DNA from: Meandrina meandrites
Lineage: Eukaryota; Cnidaria; Anthozoa; Scleractinia; Meandrinidae
Direction of reading: 5' to 3'
Assembly (NCBI GenBank): GCA_963693305.1
Contig: OY855903.1
Coordinates: 23,938,755 to 24,002,754 of the forward strand
DNA: 64,000 nucleotides
The position numbers and the translations under genes were made by a program. The notes under the pieces are model-generated. The model saw nothing but the letters and a program-made list of their open reading frames with translations, had not been told where the DNA came from and searched no databases. Shown here piece by piece: positions 13,401-25,400 of the stretch. Numbering within the stretch: position 1 is the stretch's first letter; every line of letters starts with the position of its first letter.

Positions 13401-16400
13401 GAAGAACAGGACGAAGAATATGATGACGAGGATACTGACGATGAAAGCGAAAACAACGAAGATGAAGAACATAGTGATGACGATAATGAAATCACTACTA
13501 CTGATGATGAAAATGATGATATTGATCCCTGGGATAAGCTGCGCGAGGAAGCCATAATTGATTTGAGTTCATGCTGGGAAGATCAAGTAGAACAATACGT
13601 AACACAGGGCTTGTCGAAAGAGGATGCTGAGTTTCAAACATCAACTCTACTACTTCCCGCATACAGAAAGAGGCTACGATTCTTGTATTTGCGCTATTTA
13701 AAGTGGTATCATGTTCTTAAAACTGATCCAGTGCACAAAAAGGTTATGACAATGCTGCGTAGTTTTATGGACGACGACGAAATGGACTTCGTAGAGGCTG
13801 CAGAAGCAGCAATCAATAAACGTAAATATTTATTGAACAAACTGATTGAACACGACGACTTTTCTAAACAAACTTTAACTAAAAATGACAACGACGAAAT
13901 TCTTTATCATGGAAGAAAGAGAAAATATCACGAAATCCATTAATACTCAACCAAACGAGTCTAGAGGACGAAAACAGGTGCATAAGTTAGGAAAAGGCCA
14001 AACAAGTAAACAACGAGCTTCCCCAGCTGTAATGTGTCAGATTAGATAAAAACCGCGAAACATTTTACAACTAAGAGTTAACATTAGGGATACTATTTAG
14101 CTGGCCGGCTACTGTACTACGGGACTGTTTCAATAATTTTGTTATTCTTTGTATTTAAAAAAACATCAAACTGTGTGTGATAACCTTCTGAGTGTAGTTT
14201 CGTCTTGGGGTTCAGAATTCAGCATTAATTTAGGATGCTAAATGTGCCAAATGACTTAAGCCGAGCGAAAGCGAACTGGGCGAGCCGAGCCAAACAGCAT
14301 GGTATAGCATGACAAGCAGAGCAGCAGGGTAGAGCGAAGCAGAAGGCAGACGAGTAGCACAAAGCAATATTGGCAGAGCAATGCAGAGTAGATTAATAAT
14401 CAAAAGAAATCGTGCAAATACTTTATGGAGTATCCTCTCAGTGTAAAACAAGAGGTATATAAGGACGGTGTGTTTTCCAGAAGGAAACATTTTTGCTTTT
14501 GAATTAAATATGTAGACATCGACAGACATTACTAAAGGGTGTATAGTCATCTTGGGTGCAGGAGCATCGAAATTACGCAGCCACTCTATCTTGCCACGTG
14601 ACCTTACATTTTTTTTCCAGAAGAGCATGGGCGAAGTTATTTGAAACTTAGTAAAAGAGCTACGCGAAACAACAGCCAAACTTGAAGATGCTGAAAAAAC
14701 AGCAAAGCATTGGAAAAAGAAGTGCGAAGAGTTTAAACAGACGTATTTGGCGATAAAAAAGGAAATGATGTGCAACGACTGTACAGAGGAAAAACAAGAT
14801 GGAAAGACGAGAGTATTGTGTAAGGATTGCAGTGCAAAATTGAATACAAAAATTGAGTTAGAACGTCAGATCGACGACTTAAGACAAAACGCACAACGTT
14901 GGAAAGAGTTGTATTACCTGTGCAGAGCAGAGAAGAGAAGAGCTGAGCAGAGGTAAGAAGAGCAAATGGAATCGGCAGATTTGACAGAGTTTCTCTCTTT
15001 CATTACGTTGCTGCGATTATATGATATCACTGATTTATGAAATACAGAATGAAAGCTTTGCGAAAATTGAAAACCCTATTAAGTTCAAGGCATGCAATCA
15101 GTGCCAGGCGAATAACGAATATGAAGGCGAACTGAAAAGGCGTGAAACAATATTCAACTAACATGCTTATACATAAAGTACACAGTTGTAGTTGTCAAAA
15201 TTTATTTTCAATGTATATTTGAGTGCATGACAAACCCTACAAGCACATACTTGTGATGAATTGACAATCAGAACACGCTGGTTTAATAGTTTTTGTGCTG
15301 AAAAGTCCTTTGTTTTAGTCCCTTGTTTTGTCATGCAAGCGCGAAATTAAATGACTTTTGTTGTAGACTAATAGAAAATCTGTAGATGTTTTGTAATATC
15401 GAGAACCGCTTAAATGTTACCGTACCCGAACCAAATTAAAAGTAAAACCATTTTGGCTCTTTCAAAGAACTTTTGGAAGGTATCAATAGACGCTTTGAAG
15501 TTGAACAGCGAAAGTAAACTTTTATCGAGCAACTGAAACGTAAAACCGTTTGTATATGGAATAACCGACACATTAACATACGAATAGATCAGGAAAAAAA
15601 TTCTCCAGCAATAACAATGTACGTAAAATAAAATATTTGCAAAAACAAAACAATGCTTAATTAAACTTAGTGTAATGTTTGTGCTAACAAAAGAAGCGTT
15701 AAACTGAGTTCAACACGGAAAACCTGTTACCGGAACATCACTAGGATACGCAAATTATGTTCTTGGGCAGTGTAGTGTAGTCGAAAAGCTTTGCATACCA
15801 TGTGCCTGATTTGCCACTATTTTACTATCAACTATACAAGGAAGCTAAGCAAAATATCATTCTAATTAATTTAAAGTTATTCAACAACTCAAATAAAGTT
15901 CATTTTGAAACTCTGGGTAACTAAACGTTACTCGTTATACGCAGATAACGGTCATCAAACTGCTTCGAGTTTACAAAATAAGATATATACTCGTTCTATT
16001 CAAATGCTACTCCGAATGAAAGGCATTGAGTTGGGTCGATCACAGGTCGATCGTATTCATGCTCCAATGACTGAAACCAGCGCTAAAACTACATTCTTAA
16101 AAATCACAAACACTTTTAATTCAAACCATCCATCCGTCATAACAATACGCTGCTATGACACAAATACATGCATCAAACACAAAATAACATTTATTGACGC
16201 ATTATAGCTGTAATAAACGCTTTGCACTTCCTGAATGCACAATTTTCTTAAAATAACTAAATAAAGATCCCTGTCACAACTTTATCAAGAGACGTTCCTG
16301 AATATTAACAAATTACCGTTTATGCTTGACGGTCTGTTTGTCTGATGCCGCGGCGGCGAAGTTCTACAAGTAGTCGGTCCACTGGTTAAAAGCGAAAATT

Positions 16401-19400
16401 GTTTTGTATCTCATTTATGACAAAATCAAGGTCCATGCTAAGTTTTACATTTCTTTCTTCTTCCTTTTTATATTCGTTTGACAGTTCAGTGTCCCTCAGC
16501 TCATGGCTGCCTTAACTTGCACTTTGCAAATCACTGAACTCATCCCGTTATTGCCCATTGGGACCGTGATAAATGGCAAAGATAGCGCGATCCTGGATGT
16601 CCTCTACCTCTATGATGCTCCCAGAGTTCTTGAGTTCTAGAGATGCCAGACAGATGGTAGTCCAGGATAGTTTGGACAATTAAGTGATGTAGCCTTGCCA
16701 CTCACCAAGGTAAAATCCAAGAGCTAGTGCTACAAACACTTTCTGCAACTGTCATAACATGCGCAAGGTCAACATATATTCTCCAACGGAACCACGGCTC
16801 TTCCTGATCCATAATCAAGCTGGACTGCTACGTTTGGCTCGGATGATTAACAGCCGTTTAAACCTAACCTTTTTTGTTGAATAAGTTCATCGCATAAAGC
16901 AGTGAAAGTAAGTTGAAAGACACGATTAGCCATAAAGGCTGCCCGCTGAGCTGCAACAATGCCGCATTCGTCAACGCGCTCTGCTCTGCTCTGCTCTGCT
17001 CTGCTCAGCTCAGCTCAGCTCTGCTCTGCTCTGATCTGATCTGATCTGCTCTGCTCTGATCTGATCTGCTCTGCTCAGCTATGCTCACCTCTGCACAGCT
17101 CTGCTCAGCTCTTCTTTTCTCTCCTACTCTGGTCTGCTCTGGTCTGCTCTGGTCTGCTCTGGTCTGCTCTGGTCTGCTCAGCTCTGCTCTGCTCTGCTCT
17201 GTTCTGCTCTGTTCTGTTCTGCTCTGCTCACCTATGCCCACCTCTGCACAGCTCTGCTCTGCTCTGCTCTGCTCAGCTCTTCTCTTCTCTCCTTTGATTT
17301 CTCAGTTACACATTCAGTTTGGAAACTTGTACTACACTTTGCAAACCCGGGAAGAACTACTGTTAACGGTGCTTGGCGGATATTGATGCATATTTCGCGA
17401 AACCCCTCGTAACTCTTCTTAGGCTCACCCATCACGCGACCAAGATGTGCCAAAACGTTAGCCTTGATCACTTCATTGTCACATCAGTAAATCTAACCAC
17501 ATTCGATCCATCTTTTCCTCTTCAGTTTCAACATTTGCAGTCTGTACTTGTTCCACTACTGGGGAAATTGTGTTAACTACAAATGCCATGGGTGAACTTT
17601 GGTACGTTTGTGTGCCTTGTGAACTGATAGATGGAGCAGCCACGACTACTTCGATAATAAACCAACCGAAAGTGTTTTCTCAAATATGTTCTTAAGAATG
17701 CGCGCCACAGTCTTTGAGCACGTAAGGCCGTCGGATAAATCAAACGCTTGAAAACTGTCAATCAAAATGAGGGCATGCCCGGCCGATAAATCAAAAGCTT
17801 TCAACAGCATACTGCCGAATAAATTATAGGTTTTGTTCAAAACGTCGTCGGATAAATCACAAGTTAAGGATGACAATCAACAGTTGCTGTCGGATAAATC
17901 AAAAGGTTAACACTGTCAATCAAAGTGGGAGTATGTTGGATGAATCAAAAGCTCTCAGCAGCATACTGCCGAATAAATTATTGCATTTTTCCAAAAAGTT
18001 TTCGGTTAAATCATAAGTTATAGATGTCAATCAAAAGTTGATCTTTAAAGCTAACTGAAACTCAACATCCAGATGTGTTTTGGTGGGGAGGTGACATTTT
18101 GGTACCTGCTTCATATAACATCTCCAAGTATCTGATGGTAGAAGACACGTGCTTCCCTCCCAGTTACACGCCAATAGACATGCAAGCCAGACTCGTGGAT
18201 TGGGGAAAATTTGCTATAAGATACAACCCGTATTTAAAGCTGGATAGTCTTGATGAGCAGACCGTAGAAGTTGTACTGGTACGACAAAGCATCCATGTAG
18301 CCCCCCACGCAAGGCTCACCCTCGCATTTATGGAAACAAGATTCCCTCAAGTCATTGAGCTCCTGAAGAGAAGTTACAAGCCTTCGGAACATTTTCAAGG
18401 CAAAACGTTAAAACTATGTACACATCCTTACAATAGAATAAGTGACGGGTATTCTAGAAATCCGTATATGTTGAGCACAGAATATGCCGCTAGCATGATT
18501 AAATATCTCGTTGAAAATGACATAGTTATGATCGAGGGGCAAGAATTTACTAGCAATCACAGCGTCGTGGAAAATAGAAGTCATTTTTACTCCGTTACTA
18601 CCAAAGGCCATAAAATGTTGTGTGAAGGTATCGGAAGAATAGCTAAGTTCGATTGCTCCAAGAAACGAGAGCATTACACATTGTTCATATCCAAATTTTT
18701 TACTGGAAGGGGGTGGAACGATAAGTGCATAAATCCTAACTGTTTGAACAAAGTTATCCGAGACAATGAATACGCATCAATTCATGACTTCGGATTAGAC
18801 CGAGAGGAAGCCTTTAACAATGGTTTCTCTATTTGTGGAAAATGTGCTAGAGATAAATCTTTCGATCAAAAAAGCACATAAGTAAATTTACTCTGGGTAT
18901 CCGACAGTTTTTTTTTAATGTACTTCTATTTCAATACTAGACCTTTACGATGATGTACTCAGCTAGTCAATAAAAACATTTGCACAATAATGTATTATTG
19001 TTTCACATTTTTTCGCTTTTGCATCCATTCACACTCATTTGTACAATAATGATTTGATAAATTATCGACGGAAGAGTGAAAAACATTATTGTGTGCTTTA
19101 CAATAACTACCAAGCGGCGCTTGTGATCGACAGTCTGCTTGAATGATCTAAACCAATGGGCAACAGAGTAATATATATAGAGAAACCATTTACAATAGCT
19201 CATAGTCAATTAACACATTTGTTCACAATAAAAAACATTTACACAATAATGTACTATTGTTTCTCATTTCTTCGCTCTTGCAACCATTCACACTTTCATT
19301 TCCCGACCATCTACCGTCGCCATCTTGAATTCATTATCCATCCACTTTTGTCCCACTTTTTCCCCATACATTTCCTTTACCAAATGGAAAAATGGGAAAT

Positions 19401-22400
19401 TGAGTCTATAAGAACCCCCTTTACTACTGTTGTTTTGAAGACAACTTGGAGTGTATAATGAAAAGAAGTATAAGTTGCCTCTAAATGTATCCAGTCATAT
19501 TGTCATTATCTGATTATAGTAGTTGGAATATTTTTTTCACAGACAATAACTTACAGCTCCAATATGTATGAGAACTATTCTAAGGTCATCTGATACCACT
19601 TTCGTGTATTCCACTCTGCTGGCGAGCCAACCAGCCTGTAAGAAAATGTTGAAAAAAGGCCTCAATCATTCATTGGAAACTAAACCCCTAACTAGGAGGT
19701 TTGCCATGTTTACTTTTGGGTCAATAGTGAAAACACTATGTTAGTATCAGCTAAAAAGGTATGTCATAGCTTTCATCTGACAGTTTTACAGTATTCTACG
19801 AGCGGGCCAACTTAAATTACCGGTATATGTCTTTGCACCATATTTGAAAACAGGTATTAAATCAATATTCTCTACAGTAACTGTCTGAGCGTTAATTCAC
19901 TTTCACAAATCATAGCACTGGCATGAACATCCAAGTGTTGAATTGTGTCAAAGTTTGAGTAATGTCTTTTAATTTCAAGAATGGAAAACTTGGAATTAGA
20001 TCAATGATGAAATAAAATTCTCACCAGTGAATTAATGTAAACATTTTTATTTTAAAACTTCCCAGGCCAATCAGTTCTCTGAGTCTATAATAAAGTGTGT
20101 TTGGCTGCGAATTGCCAGGATGCAAATGGTTGCAGCTTGAAAACAATGGGTTGTCTTTTTCAAGTTTTATCTTTGTTTTGTGGAAAAATCACCAATAACT
20201 GACTATGGCTTGTTCTTCCTTTGAGCAAACCAGTAGATTTCCTTTTCTTGACTTTCTGGGAGTATTCTGTGTACATGAAAAAGCATTTCATTTTGAACAT
20301 CTTTAGCACATTTTCACCCCAAAACGTAAAATCCCAGTGACATTGCCCATTTAAACACAGACTTCAGTACCACCAACTTCTTGGACTCAAAGTTCTTGAA
20401 CCAATTTTTGTTTCCCTTGGCATTTCTACTATACATGCTAAACTGACTGAATCTGGACAATAACAGAGATGTATCAGTCACTTTGCAAGCCTGTACCTTT
20501 GCATTGTAAGCTTGGCCAAACTCAGTTATGACTTTTTTGAATACTCCAAAGCTGGGAAACAATTCCGGAACTTTTTTCTAATAGAAAAGAAAAGAATAAA
20601 AACACCTTTAGCAATTACAATGTTACCAACAAAAATTTAAGATGGATCTTTTATCTATCAGTTTGCTAAATCGAAGAAACAATCTGGAACCATAACTCTT
20701 CAGGTCCCTAAATATTATAAACACCCTTAAACAATAGTTTAAGGGTTTAAACAATAGTTTAAGGGTGTTTCTGTTGCAGAACTTTCAGGTGATTGTTGCC
20801 TCACGGAAATATTTGATTTCTTAAAGTGCTACTATGATCAAATTCGCATATTTTCTTTTGTAGCCGTTTTAAAATATTAACAAGTACTCTTCGTGGGAAG
20901 AAAAATAATGCCATTTACTGTTCTCCAATATCTCTTTTCTTTCCAGAGATATTCAAGTTTTTAAAATATGCAAATTAGCAAAGTAATGACGTCATATACT
21001 CAACCGAATTCTGATTAAATACGAAGAAAGTGATATCTCAGCCAATTTGTATTGAAAGTCTCTGATTCTTTGCAGTAACACTCTGCTAGTAGTGTTTTAC
21101 AACATGAACTTTACACCTTGGTTACCATGGCAACATACTAGGTTCCAGATCCCCCCCATGCTAAAGGCTTTTCTGGCCAATTCTGGCATTCTTTTTTAAT
21201 ATTTGTAAATAATGTTTTTAATGCAAGATCTGGCAAGCATATCAATGGATTTGGCAGACGTCTTGCCTGGGTTTAATTTTTCCGAACTGAAAAATTCTAA
21301 AATATTAAAAACAAATTGATGGGGACTGGAAAAGAATGACTTGCCATGGTAACATAATTTTATTACAGGTATAGGTGTGTCATCTGTGGAACTATTAGTC
21401 TGCCAAGTTTCAATGGTCTCTGCAGAAAAATGACCGAGATAACTTTTTTTTTGTACTTGACAAAAAATTGGGTTGAGTAGATGACGTCAGCAGTCCCCTA
21501 ATTTGCATATTTTACGATTTTTTTTAAGCTAAAATATCTCCGAAACTAAAATAGATATCTGAAAATGGAAAACGGCATTTTGAATCTCTTGTTAAATAGT
21601 CTTTGAAACGCCTAAAATTTCAAGGGGTGAAAATTTGATCATAGTAGCACTTTAAAACAAATATTAGCCCAAGAAGCAAATATTCTAGTTTTTTAGGACA
21701 TCAAACTTCCAAGGGAACTATCACACCGATATTTCTGAAACAAAAAATGCTCTATCATCTTTCTTGTTCAGCACTAAATTTTCTTTCATGTGTCTAAAAA
21801 GCAAGCATGTGTCACAAAAACAAGCATGTTGAATTACTTTTAACTTTTTATGATGAAAGACTTGAAAGCCATTTGAAATGTATTACAAATGCAACAAAAC
21901 CAGACAGGAAACCCACTAAAAGCAAATCAATCAAATACTTACTGGTATTCATGCATATTGTTCTATTTGCCTGTAGGCTCACATGACATGTTTACAAAAA
22001 ATTTTACGATGAGTACTATCCATCCTGGTTTTTTCCTTGCCGGATGGGCAGTATGGGCTGATAGTGTCTCTCTGCAGATGAACACTATCACGTCACGTGA
22101 TCAATTTAAACCAATCAAAATCCAAGAAAATTTAGTGACCTATAATAATTGATAGTAGTTGCAGATTGTGCAGTTGCCAATAGTCAGCCATTGGGTTATG
22201 CTAATTACACTGTACATTTAATATTGCACATGGTTCATTCAAATAGAAAAATGCTTACTTTGAGATCTTGAGCATAGTCGTGAAATGTTGGTCTAAAGGT
22301 ATCATCCTCTCTGTTTACCTATAAAATATTGAAAGCCAGACCTTTGATGTGACATGTACTGATGGACAGAAATGTTGTAAATGTTCTGACTATTATAATA

Positions 22401-25400
22401 AGACAACCTACCGGTAACTTCCTTAGGTTTTAAATGTAAAATCTCAGAAAACCAAATTCAGTCAATAACTGGTTCTCAGTGCAGGCCCGAGTGAGAATAG
22501 TTTCAAATTACTTTTACCATTATAAATAAAGGGGTTTATTCAAACTTATAAGCTTCATTTTCATGTTTCTACAATACGCCTGGGGGGGGGGGGGGGGGGG
22601 GGATAGACTCCATTATGAAACAGACAGGGATGCTCATTGGAAATTTTAAATTTACCTTCTAAACGAGACCTGGGCATGCATTTCACAAGAAAAAGATACC
22701 ATTAAAATCAAAATAGAATTTGTTATTATATTGCTTTGCATGCAACCTTAAATGAGACCTTGGCAGCTAAAAATATCGGCGTTTTGCCCCTAATTTGCAC
22801 CCCTACATGAGACAACCAGCATCCCCGTAGAGTTCTTGTAGTCGGTCTTTTCTCTAAGGGTGAGAGGAGTGCTTTTATATCGGGAACTGGGCGAACCACC
22901 AGGCGGTATGGACGGGGGATATGCCTGTCAGCCCAGCAACGGAGAAGCTGATTGGCCAATTTAAATTGTGCGCGCGAAATGGCGTCGAGGATCTCGCGAT
23001 TAACTGCTTTTTTATTTGCATGCGCGCTGCCTTAGCTCGTTATAAACTTTGCTTCAAGACATTAAGAAAATTCTGCTCCATAACAAGACTAATAACAAGA
23101 CGGTAAGAGGCGCTTGGTTGTATTGGATGAATTTTCAAGCTCATTTAAAGGAACTTCGTGAAACGAAACACTGCATTGACGTGTTGACGCAAACATATAA
23201 GATCCGTAACGCCATTACGCGCACAACTTTTGATTGCGCACATTGGCCAATCAGCTTCTCCGTTGCTGGGCTGACGGATATCCTCAAAAAATGCATAAGA
23301 GTCCGCAGTCTATTTTTCCTCGCGCGCTGTTGTCTCGCCACAATCTCCCCGTCTCGCGTCTTAAACCCTAGTTTACAGCATTCCCTTTCTGAATTTCGAG
23401 AGAAAAACAGACTGCATGCAGTCTAGCATCCCCATCTCTTTCAAGCAAGGAGTCCCCTGGTACAAGAAACAACCTTACTCACAGCTAGTCCACCACCAAT
23501 GTCCATCACATTGACCTGTGTTTTTCCCAACCTGCGATTCACTTCCTAAAACGACACAACACACTATCAATACTATGTTTTCATCTACTGAAACTAACTA
23601 AACAAGAACTTGATCAATTAAACAACTTTGTGTGTATGCATGTGAACACTGCTTGAATAGAACTTATGATCGCATAAGTTTAGTTAGGTGGCAAAGTCTG
23701 TGAAGGAAAAGGTTAAAAAGTTCAAAGAATTTTAAAGCAGTAGCTAATACATGTAGGTAGAAAGGTATCAAGGCCTCAGTGTGAGATTTCCCTGTGATGA
23801 CCGAACGGACGAGGTTAATAAGTAATTTATTTTATGGCCTTTTTAGCGCTGAAAAAGGGAAACGTTTTTCAATATCCGCTTGCGCACACAAGAGGTCATT
23901 CGAGGTCATGTTCCCTGAACCGAAATGAACCCGGCCATGCGATCGAAACCAAAAGAAACGGTTTTTTTGACATTGAGGCAATTTTTGTCTTCATTACGCC
24001 AAGATCTAAAGCAAATTTAACCACAAAACAAACTGACCTGTGTTTACAAGTGCCGAGCCAATCAGAGCGTACGTACTATTGTAGCCATATAATAAAACAT
24101 GATAAAGTTTACACCCAAAACAAAATAGCTATAGCTAAGGAATAAAACTGTGGATGTCCTATTCTCCACCAGAAGGATCTGTAGCAAACTAGACATAAGA
24201 AAATATTATGATTATACATTTCACTGGACAATGTTTTCCTCACCAAAGCAAATTCCACAATGCATTTTACACCACGGGTAAGATCATGACAATCAAAACT
24301 CTGCAAAACATGATAACAAAATGTTGCTGTACTATCTTATTATTTACACATGTTTTTGACACATGCTAGATGGATGAGTGTAATATCTTTATACTTTATT
24401 GTGCCACAGGTATGGTACAAGCCATGCAATAACTCATGAATCAAATAATTTATATACACTGTGCCTTCTAGTCCACTTACTGTAAGTATTAGTTACGCCG
24501 AGAAAAGAAAGAGTTTCCTAGTTTACCCGGCTATGATTAAGCACCCTCCTTCAAAAAGATCCCTCTCTTGCAACCCATAATACTGCAGTGTAATATTTTT
24601 AAGCACTGGCAGTGATGCCCATTCAAAGTATCAATAACAGGAACTTAAAACAAGCAAACATTTGGAGAACATTTGGACAACAGACTTTTGTAAATGCATG
24701 GCATAAAAATAATTATGCCACAATACTCATGTCCATGAATTTTCACTTTTTAACCTGGGTCCGATCCCCCACCCCTCCATCCAGTTCTGGTAAGCGATTG
24801 AGTAATTTCTGATCGAACACTAGTAACTGACATGAACGCTTATTCATTAAATTTTAATTTTTGTCTTCTCTTATGTCTTACCATTGTTAGCAGTGGTAGT
24901 ATACTAACTTGTAAATGTAGTATCTTATATTTACCTGAGACCCAGCATGTATCATGACTCCTAATTAAGTTCTTATATATTAGAATTCTGCATTCAAGCC
25001 TAGTGATCCACCAGGCTGGAACTTATCCTGGTTTCCTATGAAGCAACAACAGTAGGAGTATTTCTACTCCCCCCTGGATGGGCTACTAGTTTTGCAGCGT
25101 TACCCCTCCCAAACCAGCATTAAATTTGCCAGTACCTATTTATACATATGGGTGGAGAGAGGCACTGTGAGAGATAAGTGTCTAGCTCAAGAACACAACA
25201 CAGTGACCCCAGCCAGGGCTCAAATGCAGACCGCTTGATTCAGGGTCCAGTGTACACGGTATTAGGCCACTGCATCTTCCCAACTTTGTTAAAGAAATAA
25301 AAAACGCGCCTGAGTGCATTGTTGAGTTATATAAGCACGCGGGAATTTTTAAGAACACGAGAGAAATGCATAGAGAAGCACGAGGCGTAGCCGAGTGCTT

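Larger units (their letters stand above)
6246..19428. mobile_element. palindromic Polinton/Maverick-like element (fold-back derivative)
   Basis: The 13,183-bp unit starts AGTAGTAAAGGGGG and ends with the exact reverse complement. It is flanked on both sides by GTTGTT, a 6-bp target-site duplication. AG...CT termini, long terminal inverted repeats and 6-bp duplications are hallmarks of Polinton/Maverick elements (established knowledge). The inverted repeats take up almost the whole element: left arm 6246-12263, right arm 13397-19428. No protein-primed DNA polymerase B, retroviral-type integrase, packaging ATPase, protease or jelly-roll capsid gene is visible, so it is non-autonomous and would have needed proteins in trans. 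It lies in intron 12 of the decarboxylase gene (between exons at 19555 and 4673) and left those exons intact. The family assignment rests on ends and duplication length, not on a core gene. Confidence 0.75.
13397..19428 (-). repeat. right arm of the palindrome
   Basis: Inverted copy of 6246-12263. The match to the left arm begins at the shared cgaagaagaacagg at 13397. Upstream of that point the two halves differ: the left continues into the 5' part of the C2H2 gene, the right into a stray copy of a segment also present at 14965-15060. Confidence 0.95.

Noticed and set aside
6246..19428. Explanation of the palindrome as pure assembly artefact
   Set aside because: Not excluded, but the unit has a target-site duplication on unique flanks, an asymmetric loop, and real differences between arms, which a simple mirror error would not give.
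20314..20562. 82-codon minus-strand ORF as a separate gene
   Set aside because: Only its first part (20497-20577) is a decarboxylase exon; the remainder is intron read-through after a gtacag donor.
23049..23426. 125-codon plus-strand ORF
   Set aside because: Lies in the inverted-repeat region 22923-23276 and its reading depends on repeat sequence; no domain seen.
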